64,000 bases of DNA from Tetragenococcus solitarius NBRC 100494 (GCF_001544195.1 NZ_BCPY01000003.1:62001-126000); one strand, 5' to 3'; positions 1-9,106 are shown, counted from the first letter of the stretch. Notes: a model not told the origin generated them from the sequence alone. Translations and numbers: made by a program.

Positions 1-470
1 CGGTCAACCTGGTACCCTCGAGAATGTTGAATTCGCTCTAATCCAGTATCTGAATCAACATCTAAATAAAGAGTGAAATCAGGGGTAAGTCCCTGTGTCG
101 CAAATTGATTAATTTGAGCAACTTCTTTTATCCCAACACGACGGCCGGCCCCTTGATAAGCAATCGAACTATCCACAAAACGGTCACATAAGACAATTTT
201 TCCATCATCTAAGGCAGGTAGAATGACATCAATCACATGTTGCCTACGTGCTGCAGCATAAAGCAATGCTTCTGTGCGATCATCCATTTCTTCATAGGCT
301 GGATCCAAAATCAGTTCACGAATTTTTTCAGCAATCTTCCCGCCCCCAGGTTCTCTTGTCCTAATGACTTCCTTTTCTGATGCAAATTGCAAGCGTGGAT
401 ACAATTCATTGAGTACGCTTGTTTTACCTGCACCGTCGGGCCCTTCAATTGTTATGAACAGTCCATCCAC
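1..470 (-). CDS. tmk: Thymidylate kinase, partial (C-terminus beyond left edge)
   Basis: Thymidylate kinase phosphorylates dTMP to dTDP in the cytoplasm for DNA synthesis. The 156 codons in the window begin at a GTG with AAGGGGGA just upstream. The P-loop EGPDGAGKT lies at residues 9-17 and the substrate-binding [15 protein letters not shown] motif near residue 97. The family is about 210 residues, so roughly the last quarter is outside the window. It follows recR by 27 bp on the same strand and is probably the distal gene of a dnaX-ybaB-recR-tmk operon. The identity is clear from the motifs; only the missing end is unseen. Confidence 0.95.
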   Translation of the reverse strand, partial: MDGLFITIEGPDGAGKTSVLNELYPRLQFASEKEVIRTREPGGGKIAEKIRELILDPAYEEMDDRTEALLYAAARRQHVIDVILPALDDGKIVLCDRFVDSSIAYQGAGRRVGIKEVAQINQFATQGLTPDFTLYLDVDSDTGLERIQHSRGYQVD

Positions 471-497
471 TCTGACTCCCCCTTTTTAAACCTTTAT

Positions 498-1094
498 CTA
501 TATTTCTGTTCTACCCTCTACAGCTTTCGATAAAGTCACTTCATCGGCATATTCAATGTCGCTGCCGACAGATAATCCGTGTGCAAGACGTGTTACTCTA
601 ATACCTGCTGGTTTAATTAAACGCGAAAGATACATCGCTGTCGCTTCACCTTCTGTAGAAGCATTGGTTGCAATAATAACCTCTTTGACCTCTTCATTTT
701 CTAAACGTTTTATTAAATTGGGAATATTAATATCTTCTGGACCAGTTCCTTCCATCGGAGAAAGTACTCCATGCAGTACATGATAGAGTCCTTGATATTC
801 TTTCATTTTTTCTAAGGCCATCACATCCTTAGGTTCTTCTACTACCAAGATTGTTGAACGATCTCGTGTAGTATTTGCACATATCTCGCAAGGATCATCT
901 TCGGTAATATTTCCGCAGACACTACAATAAGTTAAATCCCGCTTAACACTTAATAGAGATTTAGCAAAATCATTCACTGTTTCATCTTTCATATCAATCG
1001 TATAAAAGGCTAAACGTGTCGCTGTTTTTTGGCCGATACCAGGTAAATTCATATAACTTGCAATCAAACGAGCGATGGGTTCTGGATATTGCAC
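498..1094 (-). CDS. recR: Recombination mediator RecR
   Basis: RecR works with RecO and RecF to load RecA at gaps and is part of recombinational repair. The 198-residue product has the usual length when started at the GTG at 1094, which has AAAGGAG 8 bp upstream; a longer ATG reading at 1133 has no ribosome binding site. Seen in order: helix-hairpin-helix LPGIGQKTA (about 17-25), a four-cysteine zinc site CSVC...CEIC (about 57-72), and a Toprim domain beginning ILVVEEPKD. It lies 48 bp after the YbaB gene, in the conserved dnaX-ybaB-recR order of Firmicutes. Confidence 0.96.
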   Translation of the reverse strand: MQYPEPIARLIASYMNLPGIGQKTATRLAFYTIDMKDETVNDFAKSLLSVKRDLTYCSVCGNITEDDPCEICANTTRDRSTILVVEEPKDVMALEKMKEYQGLYHVLHGVLSPMEGTGPEDINIPNLIKRLENEEVKEVIIATNASTEGEATAMYLSRLIKPAGIRVTRLAHGLSVGSDIEYADEVTLSKAVEGRTEI

Positions 1095-1142
1095 AATTAA
1101 AACTCCTTTATTAACAAACCAGTAAAACAGCATTGACGTTGT

Positions 1143-1454
1143 TTACATTCCTGGAAGATTCTTCGTGTATTTTCCCATGGTTTGTTTTGTTTCATTTTCT
1201 ATATTTTTCAAACAATCATTAACAGCTGATACGATAAGGTCCTGTAACATTTCTGGATCTTCTGGATCGATCACATCTTCTTTAATTTGTACATCTTTGA
1301 CTGTACGATCACCTGTTGCTATAACTTTTACATAATCATTAGCCGCTTTTCCGACAAATTCTTTTTTATTTAATTCTTCCTGTTCTTTTTCCATATCTTT
1401 TTGCATTTTTTGCACTTGTTTCATCATGCCTTGCATGTTTCCCATGCCTTTCAT
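1143..1454 (-). CDS. YbaB/EbfC family nucleoid-associated protein
   Basis: This 103-residue protein belongs to the YbaB/EbfC family of small dimeric DNA-binding proteins encoded between dnaX and recR in many bacteria. The N-terminus is methionine-, glycine- and glutamine-rich ([18 protein letters not shown]) and continues into a charged helix; the conserved [16 protein letters not shown] strand region follows near residue 42. GGAG precedes the ATG by about 9 bp. It sits 18 bp after dnaX and is surely cotranscribed with it. The family binds DNA and affects nucleoid organisation; its exact role here is unknown. Confidence 0.93.
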   Translation of the reverse strand: MKGMGNMQGMMKQVQKMQKDMEKEQEELNKKEFVGKAANDYVKVIATGDRTVKDVQIKEDVIDPEDPEMLQDLIVSAVNDCLKNIENETKQTMGKYTKNLPGM

Positions 1455-1472
1455 ATCTCTTCACTCCATTTT

Positions 1473-3206
1473 CTAATCTTCTTTAATTGTCGCTAATTCA
1501 CCAAATAAATCTTGTGCTTTAGAAACGACTAAATCTTCTTTTTTTTCATCTACTGTGTCAGTTTCTACTTCTTCATTTTCAGCAAAACCATTGTCTTCGG
1601 TTATTTCTTTTTGTCCAGAAAGAAATTCTTGCCGCAAAGTTGGCCAACTTTCATTGGTAATATATACCAAATCTGGCACATAGTCAGGAATCATGCGGCT
1701 AATATTATTTTGTACAGCTAATACAAATTCCTGGTCATTCGCTGCTTTTTTACAGATAATTTCATAGTCAAAAGCAATAACCAAGCCATTTGGACTAGCA
1801 GCTTTGGGTTGGCTGGCTCTTAACATTGCTTTTTGAGTCACACTTAAACTTGCTAAAAGGTCCTCCCAAATATCTTTGACACTGGTCAGTTCTTTTTTAG
1901 TTGCTTCCTTTAAAACCTTAAAAACACGTTTTTTAGGTAAACGATATTGACTAGGCGCTGTTTTCTTTTCCTTGTTGGTTTGCACCTGCGCTTGTGTTTG
2001 CGGCGCTACAGTTTGGCTTTTCAATTGTTCCATTTCTTTTTGTAAGTTGCTTACTTGTTCTTTTAGCTGCGCTACTTCTTGACTATCAGCAGACGAAGTT
2101 CCCTCTTCTATCTTGCTTTCATTGGTAAATTCATCTGCTAATTTTACCGTTGCAACCTCTAAATAGATCCTAGGACTGTTTGTCAAACGTATCTCGTTTT
2201 GAGTCTGATTTAAAATATTAATCCAATAATAAATTTGTTGCGCAGAAATTTCTTTAGCCGATTGTTTAAAAGTTGCAGTAAAATGCTGGGCTTTTTCTTC
2301 TAATAATTTAGGTGCCTTTTGATAAACTAACAAATCCCGACAATAAACTAATAAATTTTCTAATAATCGCCTAGCTTCTTTACCTGAAGCCAACATCTCA
2401 TCTAGTAATTGCAAAGATTCAGCTGTATTTTTTTGCTCGCAGGAAGAAATGAAACGGTCCATCATTTCATAGGTTAAACTACCTGTGACTTCCAAAGCAT
2501 CTTGTAATGTAATCGTCCCATTACTAAAAGAAATCGCTTGGTCCAAGATACTAAGAGCATCACGCATCCCACCTTCTGCCGATTGAGCAATAACATTTAA
2601 CGCTTCATCTTCAAAATTCAACTCATTTTTTTCTAATATATAAGTTAAATGTTCAATAATATCCTTGGTGTCAATTCGCTTAAAGTCAAATCGTTGAGTT
2701 CTAGAAATGATCGTTGCTGGAATTTTATGAGGTTCAGTTGTAGCTAAGATGAAAATCACATTTTTTTTGGGTTCTTCTAATGTTTTTAATAAGGCATTAA
2801 AAGCCCCTGTCGATAACATATGAACTTCATCAATAATATAAACTTTATATTTTGCTTGGGTAGGCGCATAGTTCGCTCTTTCGCGAATCAGCCGAATTTC
2901 TTCAACACCATTATTACTAGCAGCGTCAATTTCGATAACATCTTCTTGGTTTCCCTCTGTAATCGATCGGCAAATTTCACATTCATTACAAGGTTCACCA
3001 TCCGTACTGTTAGGACAGTTTACTGCTTTAGCAAGAATTTTTGCGGCACTGGTTTTTCCTGTTCCACGAGGACCGGTAAATAAATAAGCGTGGGAAATTT
3101 GATTTTGTATGATCGCATTTTTTAAAGTTTGCGTAATTGCTTGTTGACCAATAACATCATCAAAACGTTGAGAACGCCATACACGATACAGTGCTTGATA
3201 AACCAA
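1473..3206 (-). CDS. dnaX: DNA polymerase III subunit gamma/tau
   Basis: DnaX is the clamp-loader ATPase that assembles the beta clamp and, as tau, links polymerase and helicase at the fork. The 577-residue product carries the P-loop GPRGTGKTS near residue 45, a zinc module with CPNSTDGEPCNECEIC, the DEVH Walker B, and a long glutamine/lysine-rich linker before the C-terminal tau domain. I place the start at the TTG giving MVYQALYRVWRSQRF, because AAAGAGGTGG lies 6 bp upstream; an ATG at 3224 would overlap that site. I see no convincing slippery heptamer, so a short gamma form cannot be predicted. It is the first gene of the ybaB-recR-tmk operon. Confidence 0.95.
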   Translation of the reverse strand: MVYQALYRVWRSQRFDDVIGQQAITQTLKNAIIQNQISHAYLFTGPRGTGKTSAAKILAKAVNCPNSTDGEPCNECEICRSITEGNQEDVIEIDAASNNGVEEIRLIRERANYAPTQAKYKVYIIDEVHMLSTGAFNALLKTLEEPKKNVIFILATTEPHKIPATIISRTQRFDFKRIDTKDIIEHLTYILEKNELNFEDEALNVIAQSAEGGMRDALSILDQAISFSNGTITLQDALEVTGSLTYEMMDRFISSCEQKNTAESLQLLDEMLASGKEARRLLENLLVYCRDLLVYQKAPKLLEEKAQHFTATFKQSAKEISAQQIYYWINILNQTQNEIRLTNSPRIYLEVATVKLADEFTNESKIEEGTSSADSQEVAQLKEQVSNLQKEMEQLKSQTVAPQTQAQVQTNKEKKTAPSQYRLPKKRVFKVLKEATKKELTSVKDIWEDLLASLSVTQKAMLRASQPKAASPNGLVIAFDYEIICKKAANDQEFVLAVQNNISRMIPDYVPDLVYITNESWPTLRQEFLSGQKEITEDNGFAENEEVETDTVDEKKEDLVVSKAQDLFGELATIKED

Positions 3207-3357
3207 ATTTGCCACCTCTTTCAAAATTCGCTACTTACTATTATACGCAACTTTGCTTAAAAAAACTACAATTTAAGCAAATCCACTGGGATCTTTTTTA
3301 AATTTTTAACCTATGTCTTTTATAAAATTCGCGCTAACGCCTCTTAGGTCTTTGCTA

Positions 3358-3386
3358 TAGAAATTTGTCGTAGAAATTAGTATACT
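3358..3386 (+). promoter_or_regulatory. Candidate promoter of the beta-glucoside operon
   Basis: TAGAAA (3358-3363) and TATACT (3381-3386) are separated by 17 bp. The -10 is good and the -35 matches four of six consensus bases. AAAGGGG follows, 7-11 bp before the ATG at 3424. No antiterminator hairpin or clear cre site was seen in the short leader. Confidence 0.5.
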
Positions 3387-3423
3387 GATGAATAGTAACT
3401 TTAAATTTTAAAGGGGTATTTTC

Positions 3424-4824
3424 ATGTCAGATAAATTTCCAAAACATTTTTTATGGGGAGCATCTATTAGTGCGCATCAAACAGAAGGAGCTTATAAAAG
3501 CGATGGCAAAGGGCTGACTGTCCAAGACACGAGGCCTCGTGATAATCACGAAATCGCTGACTTTACGGTAGCAAGCGATCATTATCATCACTATAAAAAA
3601 GATATTCAACTCTTAGCAGAATTGGGAGTGAAAATTTTCCGTTTTTCCATCTCTTGGGCAAGAATTTTTCCAAAGGGGCAAGGAACAATCAATCAGGCAG
3701 GAATTAATCACTATCAAGATGTGATCAATGAATGTTTGCAACATAACATTCAACCTGTTATCACCCTCAACCATTTTGACCTGCCACAAGCTTTAGAAGA
3801 TATCGGCGGCTGGACCAACCGTTTGACAGTTGACGCTTTTAAAGAATACGCCAAAACAGTGTTTGAAGCCTATGGTAAACAAGTCAAGTATTGGTTAACC
3901 ATTAATGAACCTAATGTCATGCTGTTAGTTGATCAAAAAATTTTGGGCAAACAAATTCCTATCAAAGAAAAATATCAACAATTCCACCATTTGATGATCG
4001 CCGAAAAATACGCTTTTAAACTTTGTCACACCTTAGTACAAGATGGAAAAATTGGGCCGGTTCCTAATATCTCACTGGTTTATCCGGCAACCAGCAGCCC
4101 TTTGGATAATCAAGCGTCTTTGTATTTCAATAGTGTCAGAAATTGGGCCTATCTTGATTTTTCTTGTTTTGGTCGCTATAACACTGTTTTTAAAGACTAT
4201 TTAAAGCAAAAAGGTGTCTCTATCCATTTCGAACCAGGCGATAAAACTTTAATGCAAGAAAACTTTCCAGATTTTATTGCCATGAACTTTTATACAACAG
4301 TTACTGTAGAAAAACCTATGGATAAAAACAATATGAGTGAAGGAATTAGCGATCAACAGAGCGAAGACATTATGGACTGGGGCTTTTACAAGGGTGTGAC
4401 TAATCCTTATCTAAAGAAAAATCAATTTAATTGGACAATTGATCCGGATGGGTTTAAAACAACCTTACAAACGCTTTATGATCGTTATCATCTTCCTATT
4501 ATAATTACTGAAAATGGTTTAGGCGCAAAAGACGAACTGACCGATGATCATAAAGTTCATGACCCTTATCGGATTGATTACTTAAAACAACACCTTGAAA
4601 AATGTTTGGAAGCTATTAAAGCAGGTGTTGACGTCTTTGGTTATAGTCCTTGGTCAGCCATTGATCTAGTGAGTGTCCATGAAGGAATGAGCAAGCGTTA
4701 TGGCTTTATTTATGTTGATCGCAATGAAAAAGAACTCAAACAACTCAAGCGTTATAAAAAAGATAGTTTCTATTGGTATCAAGAATTAATAAAAACAAAT
4801 GAAATTCCTCCAGAAAGAAGATGA
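3424..4824 (+). CDS. Glycoside hydrolase family 1, 6-phospho-beta-glucosidase
   Basis: A 466-residue GH1 enzyme that probably hydrolyses 6-phospho-beta-glucosides delivered by a PTS permease. The catalytic acid/base is E162 in TINEPN and the nucleophile E363 in ITENGLG. The C-terminal SKRYGFIYVDR segment carries the S-K-Y pattern typical of enzymes that bind the 6-phosphate, which separates it from plain beta-glucosidases. The N-terminal FLWGASISAHQTEGAY is the family signature. It overlaps the downstream EIIC gene by 4 bp (ATGA), so translation is probably coupled. The sugar (cellobiose, arbutin/salicin or another) cannot be told from sequence. Confidence 0.93.
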   Translation: MSDKFPKHFLWGASISAHQTEGAYKSDGKGLTVQDTRPRDNHEIADFTVASDHYHHYKKDIQLLAELGVKIFRFSISWARIFPKGQGTINQAGINHYQDVINECLQHNIQPVITLNHFDLPQALEDIGGWTNRLTVDAFKEYAKTVFEAYGKQVKYWLTINEPNVMLLVDQKILGKQIPIKEKYQQFHHLMIAEKYAFKLCHTLVQDGKIGPVPNISLVYPATSSPLDNQASLYFNSVRNWAYLDFSCFGRYNTVFKDYLKQKGVSIHFEPGDKTLMQENFPDFIAMNFYTTVTVEKPMDKNNMSEGISDQQSEDIMDWGFYKGVTNPYLKKNQFNWTIDPDGFKTTLQTLYDRYHLPIIITENGLGAKDELTDDHKVHDPYRIDYLKQHLEKCLEAIKAGVDVFGYSPWSAIDLVSVHEGMSKRYGFIYVDRNEKELKQLKRYKKDSFYWYQELIKTNEIPPERR

Positions 4825-6167
4825 GAAGAATGAATGCTGTATTTAGTTTTCTAGAAAATAAACTGATGCCGCCGCTAAATAAATTAGCCAACTTACGCGT
4901 GATACAGGCCATTATGCAAGCTGGAGTTGTCACTGTTCCTTTTACTATTGTAGGGTCAATTTTTTTAATTATAAATAATTTACCGCAAATTATTCCACCG
5001 TTGGCTCCTTTTTTTGAACAAACAGTATTAAAATTATCTCCGCTGTATAGTGTGGTTACCACTATGTCTATTGATTCCATTGCGATCTTTTATGCTCTAG
5101 CTACAGCCTTTTATTTAACAGAAAGCTACCGGCAAGAAGAAAAACAAATGAGCAGCTTTGTCGGATCTATTTTAGGACTGTTCGCTTTTTTATTAACCAT
5201 TGTCCAAGTGGATATTCAAAATGGTGAGGCGCAATTATTACAAAATAACGCGGAAGATTCCATTATCTATAACGGGGTAGCTTTAGATAGCTGGGTGACA
5301 CGTTTTAGTGGCGTAGGAATTTTTATTGCTATTTTAACATCGATTTTAGCTGTGCAAATTTATCATTATTGCATTAAAAAAAATGTCACTATTCATATGC
5401 CCGAAGGTGTTCCTGACGGCGTTAGTAAAGCATTCGCATCTTTGATTCCAGCAATTTTTATCGCCTTTGCTATGGTTATTATTAACGGAGTTTTGGCATT
5501 ATTTCATACTGATTTGCATGCGATTTTAACAGAGCCTTTTGAATTTGTAAAAGGATTGACAGGTTCTTGGCTAGGTATTGTCGTGATTATGCTACTTATC
5601 CACTTACTTTGGGTCGTCGGTGTTCATGGCACTGCAATTATCAAAAATAGCTTTATCAATCCTATTTTGTTAGTTGCCTTGACTGAAAACATTAACGGAG
5701 CAGATAACATTTTCGCTGGTGACTTTGTCAATATGTACATTTTCCTCGGTGGTGCTGGTAGTACGTTAGGATTAGTTTTACTGATGGTTTTTAAAGCCAA
5801 ATCGGATCAGTTAAAATTGTTAGGAAGAGCGGCAATTTTGCCAGGTCTTTTTAACATCAATGAACCGGTCATCTTTGGGGCTCCAATTGTTTATAATCCA
5901 TATTTAATGATTCCCTTTATACTAGCTCCCATTGTGAATGTCTCAGTTGCTTACTTTGCCTCGTCAATGGATTTGGTAAATAAGATTATTTCCGGAATTC
6001 CTTGGATTTCCCCAATTGGAACAGGTGCTTTCTTAGGAACTGGTGGGGATTTTCGTGCTGTATTTATTGCCATTTTTAACCTAGTCCTATCACTTCTTAT
6101 TTATTATCCCTTCTTTAAAATGTATGATAATAAATTGTATAGCCAGCAAAAAGAAGACAAAGAATAA
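4821..6167 (+). CDS. PTS EIIC permease, lactose/cellobiose family
   Basis: A 448-residue membrane permease of the lactose/cellobiose PTS family, which moves a beta-glucoside inward while it is phosphorylated. About ten hydrophobic segments are visible, and the conserved signature NINEPVIFGAPIVYNP lies at about 350-365. MPEGVPDGVSKAF near residue 190 is also typical. No EIIA or EIIB domain is fused, and neither gene is next to it, so it must borrow those subunits from elsewhere in the genome. Its start overlaps the end of the GH1 gene, making a two-gene transport and hydrolysis unit closed by a terminator at 6177-6216. Confidence 0.92.
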   Translation: MRRMNAVFSFLENKLMPPLNKLANLRVIQAIMQAGVVTVPFTIVGSIFLIINNLPQIIPPLAPFFEQTVLKLSPLYSVVTTMSIDSIAIFYALATAFYLTESYRQEEKQMSSFVGSILGLFAFLLTIVQVDIQNGEAQLLQNNAEDSIIYNGVALDSWVTRFSGVGIFIAILTSILAVQIYHYCIKKNVTIHMPEGVPDGVSKAFASLIPAIFIAFAMVIINGVLALFHTDLHAILTEPFEFVKGLTGSWLGIVVIMLLIHLLWVVGVHGTAIIKNSFINPILLVALTENINGADNIFAGDFVNMYIFLGGAGSTLGLVLLMVFKAKSDQLKLLGRAAILPGLFNINEPVIFGAPIVYNPYLMIPFILAPIVNVSVAYFASSMDLVNKIISGIPWISPIGTGAFLGTGGDFRAVFIAIFNLVLSLLIYYPFFKMYDNKLYSQQKEDKE

Positions 6168-6176
6168 CGCTGACTA

Positions 6177-6216
6177 AAAAATCCCTTCTATAGGTTAAAA
6201 CCTTGGAGGGGATTTT
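6177..6216 (+). terminator. Rho-independent terminator after the EIIC gene
   Basis: AAAATCCC pairs with GGGATTTT, continued inward by AGGTT/AACCT with a small internal mismatch. The run of Ts is formed by the stem end. It lies 10 bp after the EIIC stop codon. Confidence 0.75.
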
Positions 6217-6229
6217 CTATGTTCTAGAA

Positions 6230-6376
6230 GCTGTGACATAAGTTCCTTTAATAAAAAAATATCCGAACTATAAGTGAGATTACTCCAGTGATTACTCGTC
6301 GCAAATTCACGACAATTAGGGAATCTTATCAAATAGAATTCGGATATTTTTATCTTGTCTTTACTTATGTCACAGC
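6230..6376. repeat. Intergenic inverted-repeat element, copy A
   Basis: The 147-bp element is bounded by a perfect 14-bp inverted repeat, GCTGTGACATAAGT at the left and its complement at the right. Inside is a second inverted pair, AAAAATATCCGAACTATA (about 6255-6272) against TAGAATTCGGATATTTTTA (about 6334-6352). Related copies are at 12503-12632 and 23133-23312; copies A and C also share GTGATTACTCGTCG. It lies between convergent genes, encodes nothing, and could fold as a bidirectional terminator. No target-site duplication is obvious. MITE-like origin is inference. Confidence 0.8.
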
Positions 6377-6385
6377 CCTAAACAA

Positions 6386-7018
6386 TTAGTCATCTTGATA
6401 AATAGATATTTGTACTTGATTGTATTTATCTGCCTCAATCGCGTCAACAAAACCGCTGGCATAATCTTGATAACTGATTTTGCTTTCCCCTGCTTGATTT
6501 TCTGTGTACTCGTTATCTGTAATTGTGTAACTATCCGTCTTTGCCCCATCTGCTATAAAGCTTGCTGCCGGGCTCACATAGACCCACTGGACATCACCTC
6601 GTTCTTTTAAATGATCCAAAGCTTTACCCATACCTTCAGCAACCGGTTTGGCTTCCTTTGGAAAATCAGCGGTGTCTTTTAATTGTTTTTTATGATCAGA
6701 ATCTACATATAAACTACCGGCACCACCAACAACAAACAATTTCACGTTTGTACCACTTAAGCAATCTGCCAAATGCAGCAATGAAGAATCATGTAAATCC
6801 ATCTTTGCAGGATCCCAGACACCAAAAGCATCAACTACAATATCAAACTCTGCTAGATCTTTTGCCGACAAATCATAAAGATCTTTTTGTAAAACATGTG
6901 AAGCTTTTGTCTGATTGTCATGACGCACAATCGCAGTCACTTCGTGTTTACGTTTGACAGCTTCATCTGTAATTAACTTTCCTGCTCTACCGTTTGCCGC
7001 TATCACTGCAATTTTCAT
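6386..7018 (-). CDS. NAD(P)H-binding Rossmann-fold protein, SDR-a/NmrA type
   Basis: This 210-residue protein starts MKIAVIAANGRAGKLI, an atypical short-chain-dehydrogenase fold with the NAD(P)-binding glycine pattern. A conserved FVVGGAGSLYVD stretch near residue 95 and WVYVSPAASF near residue 145 are shared with the YwnB/NmrA-like oxidoreductases. The start at 7018 has GGAGG 8 bp upstream; the ATG at 7033 overlaps that site. It is monocistronic between the repeat element and rplL. Such proteins are often stress-induced NAD(P)H-dependent reductases or sensors; the substrate is unknown. Confidence 0.85.
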   Translation of the reverse strand: MKIAVIAANGRAGKLITDEAVKRKHEVTAIVRHDNQTKASHVLQKDLYDLSAKDLAEFDIVVDAFGVWDPAKMDLHDSSLLHLADCLSGTNVKLFVVGGAGSLYVDSDHKKQLKDTADFPKEAKPVAEGMGKALDHLKERGDVQWVYVSPAASFIADGAKTDSYTITDNEYTENQAGESKISYQDYASGFVDAIEADKYNQVQISIYQDD

Positions 7019-7111
7019 CCATAATTCCTCCATTTGTTTATATTTCTTTTTGTATCATTTATCCTACACCATTCTCGATTAAAAAGAAAATAAACGCTTT
7101 TTCTTTACCAC

Positions 7112-7156
7112 AAAAAAAGCTAAGAAATCTACTCAAAAGATTTCTTAGCTTTTTTC
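7112..7156. terminator. Bidirectional terminator after rplL
   Basis: A perfect 12-bp stem GCTAAGAAATCT/AGATTTCTTAGC (7119-7130 and 7138-7149) is flanked by runs of A and T on both sides. It terminates rplJL on the minus strand. Confidence 0.9.
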
Positions 7157-7168
7157 TATTCATACTAA

Positions 7169-7540
7169 TTATTTTACTTCTACAGATGCACCAGCATCTT
7201 CTAAAGCAGCTTTCAAACTATCAGCTTCTTCTTTAGATACGCCTTCTTTAACAGGTGCAGGAGCGCCATCAACAACAGCTTTAGCTTCTTTCAAACCTAA
7301 ACCAGTTGCTTCACGGACTGCTTTGATAACTTTAACTTTTTGGCCACCCACATCACTAAGTTCTACAGTGAATTCTGTTTGTTCTTCAGCAGCTTCTCCA
7401 CTGTCACCAGCAGAAGCAGCAGCAACAGGTGCTGCAGCAGATACACCAAATTCTTCTTCAATAGCTTTAACTAGATCATTTAATTCTAAAATTGTCGCAC
7501 CTTTTATTTCTTCGACAATGCTTTCAACATTTAATGCCAT
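7169..7540 (-). CDS. rplL: 50S ribosomal protein L7/L12
   Basis: L7/L12 forms the flexible stalk of the 50S subunit that recruits translation GTPases. The 123-residue product has the N-terminal dimerisation helix ([20 protein letters not shown]), an alanine-rich hinge (about 35-50), and the C-terminal globular domain with [20 protein letters not shown]. Length and motifs are standard. It follows rplJ by 47 bp and ends at a strong terminator. Expression is expected to follow the L10 leader upstream of rplJ. Confidence 0.98.
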   Translation of the reverse strand: MALNVESIVEEIKGATILELNDLVKAIEEEFGVSAAAPVAAASAGDSGEAAEEQTEFTVELSDVGGQKVKVIKAVREATGLGLKEAKAVVDGAPAPVKEGVSKEEADSLKAALEDAGASVEVK

Positions 7541-7587
7541 TTTTATTTTCCTCCATTTATATTCAGTATTTTTAAGTTGCTCTTAAA

Positions 7588-8094
7588 TTAAGCAGCATCT
7601 TCATCTTCTTTTTTCTCGATAACTGCATTAAGACCATAAGCCACGTTGCGTACGGGTGCTTGTAATACAGATAACAACATTGATAGAAGTCCTTCTCTGT
7701 CTGGTAATTTTGCCAAAGCTTGGACTTCGTCCAATGTAGCAACTTTATTTTCAATAACGCCGCCTTTAATTTCTAATGCTTTTGCTTCTTTTGAAAATTC
7801 ATCGATAATTTTCGCTGGTGCAACCACATCATCATTACTAAAAGCAACAGCTGTCGGACCTGTAAAGACTTCTTCTAAACCTTCTAAGCCCGCTTCTTTT
7901 GCTGCGCGAACAAGGATAGAATTTTTAATTACATGCATTTCGACATTTTCGTCACGTAATTGTTTACGCAAACGTGTATCTTCATCCACCGTTAAGCCGC
8001 GATAGTCAACAAATACAACTGATTCAGCTGCATTAAATTGTTGGGCCACTCCACTAACGATTTCTGCTTTTTTTGCAATAGCTGCTTCACTCAT
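7588..8094 (-). CDS. rplJ: 50S ribosomal protein L10
   Basis: L10 anchors the L7/L12 dimers to the ribosome and autoregulates its operon by binding its own leader RNA. The 168-residue protein begins [13 protein letters not shown] and contains the conserved [20 protein letters not shown] segment near residue 29, followed by [13 protein letters not shown]. The C-terminal helix (residues about 140-168) is the L7/L12-binding region and ends in acidic residues. AGGAGGTGA precedes the start. The leader between rplA and this gene carries an L10-binding-like element and an attenuator. Confidence 0.98.
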   Translation of the reverse strand: MSEAAIAKKAEIVSGVAQQFNAAESVVFVDYRGLTVDEDTRLRKQLRDENVEMHVIKNSILVRAAKEAGLEGLEEVFTGPTAVAFSNDDVVAPAKIIDEFSKEAKALEIKGGVIENKVATLDEVQALAKLPDREGLLSMLLSVLQAPVRNVAYGLNAVIEKKEDEDAA

Positions 8095-8124
8095 TTTTTT
8101 CGTTCACCTCCTGATTTTGATGGA

Positions 8125-8262
8125 AGAGTTTTTTTACAATAAAAAACTCTATGCCACCGCAGACATAGAGGGTCTATTGATATACACCAATAAAAGTCCT
8201 CGGTAGGATTTACGACTTGATTGAAGTCACCTACTGTCTTCGGTACAATTAATTATTAACGT
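8125..8262 (-). promoter_or_regulatory. Ribosomal protein L10 leader with transcription attenuator
   Basis: Between rplA and rplJ the minus strand reads ACCGAAGACAGTAGGTGAC then AAGTCGTAAATCCTACCGAG, two arms that pair (GTAGG with CCTAC) around a kink-turn-like segment, as in L10 leaders. Downstream, CTCTATG/CATAGAG (8147-8153 and 8164-8170) followed by six Ts is an intrinsic terminator. AGAGTTTTTT/AAAAAACTCT (8125-8150) is a competing hairpin that shares one terminator arm. L10 binding is expected to favour termination; this is inferred from the family. Confidence 0.85.
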
Positions 8263-8291
8263 CAAACACCTTATCATAAAAAAGGTGTTTG
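8263..8291. other. Hairpin at the start of the rplJ leader
   Basis: CAAACACCTT (8263-8272) pairs with AAGGTGTTTG (8282-8291). On the minus strand it follows rplA but lacks a clean T run, so it may be a weak terminator, an mRNA 3' end, or part of the leader structure. I cannot decide from sequence. Confidence 0.5.
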
Positions 8292-8314
8292 CGTCAATAT
8301 TTTTTTACTTGTTT

Positions 8315-9004
8315 TTAAAATGATGCAGGATCTACATGAATCCCAGGACCAAAAGTCGTTGTCACTGTAACATTTTGCATGTAAGTCCCTTTAGCTGCTG
8401 ACGGTTTCGCTTTTTCGATTACATCATGAATCGTTTTAAAGTTTTCTACCAATTGATCAGTGTCAAATGATACCTTACCAATTGGAGCATGGATGTTTCC
8501 ATTACGGTCCACGCGATAAGTTACCTTACCTGCTTTAACTTCTTCAACAGCCTTGGCTACATCCATTGTCACAGTTCCTGTTTTAGGGTTAGGCATTAAT
8601 CCTTTGGGGCCTAAGACACGGCCTAATTTCCCAACTTGTGCCATCATATCTGGTGTTGCTACGACAACGTCAAAGTCAAACCAGCCGCCTTGGATTCTAT
8701 CAGCCAAATCACTCTCACCGACATAATCAGCGCCAGCTTCTTCAGCTTCTTTAGCCTTATCTCCTTTGGCAAATACTAAAACAGTTTGGGTTTTGCCTGT
8801 TCCGTTAGGTAAAACAACGGCTCCGCGAATTTGTTGGTCCGCTTTTTTAGGATCAACATTTAAATGATAAGCAACTTCAAGTGTTGCATCAAATTTTGCA
8901 ATATTTGTATCTTTTGCTAGGGCAACAGCATCTTCAACTGAATAAGCTTTTGTTGTGTCCACTTTTTCTAATGCTTCTTGCATTTTTTTACTTTTTTTAG
9001 CCAT
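8315..9004 (-). CDS. rplA: 50S ribosomal protein L1
   Basis: L1 forms the mobile E-site stalk of the 50S subunit and in many bacteria represses its own operon by binding an mRNA mimic of its 23S rRNA site. The 229-residue product has the conserved [20 protein letters not shown] motif near residue 125 and the C-terminal [21 protein letters not shown] lies 5-10 bp before the ATG. A short leader between rplK and rplA resembles the one in front of rplK, which suggests L1 feedback acts at both genes. Confidence 0.98.
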   Translation of the reverse strand: MAKKSKKMQEALEKVDTTKAYSVEDAVALAKDTNIAKFDATLEVAYHLNVDPKKADQQIRGAVVLPNGTGKTQTVLVFAKGDKAKEAEEAGADYVGESDLADRIQGGWFDFDVVVATPDMMAQVGKLGRVLGPKGLMPNPKTGTVTMDVAKAVEEVKAGKVTYRVDRNGNIHAPIGKVSFDTDQLVENFKTIHDVIEKAKPSAAKGTYMQNVTVTTTFGPGIHVDPASF

Positions 9005-9013
9005 TATATGCGA

Positions 9014-9054
9014 TTCCTCCTTGATGTGGTTATAACGGTAGAACCTCCCACGTG
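9014..9054 (-). promoter_or_regulatory. Candidate L1-type leader before rplA
   Basis: On the minus strand CGTGGGAGG (9044-9052) is followed 14 bp later by ACCACATCAAGGAGG, whose last part is the rplA ribosome binding site. GTGG pairs with CCAC around an internal loop. The same two blocks occur before rplK (9537-9592). A repeated structure at the two genes fits an L1 mRNA-binding site; that function is inference. Confidence 0.6.
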
Positions 9055-9106
9055 TTCTATATCTTTCAACATAGAGCCAACTGAGAAGCTACTTTCAGAG
9101 ATTGAA

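Noticed and set aside
1473-3206. Programmed frameshift in dnaX producing a gamma subunit
   Set aside because: There are A runs in the linker region, but none forms a proper slippery heptamer with a downstream stem that I can see.
7323-7586. Plus-strand reading frame of 87 codons across rplL
   Set aside because: It lies opposite a certain ribosomal protein gene and is Ser/Ala-rich, as expected of an antisense shadow.
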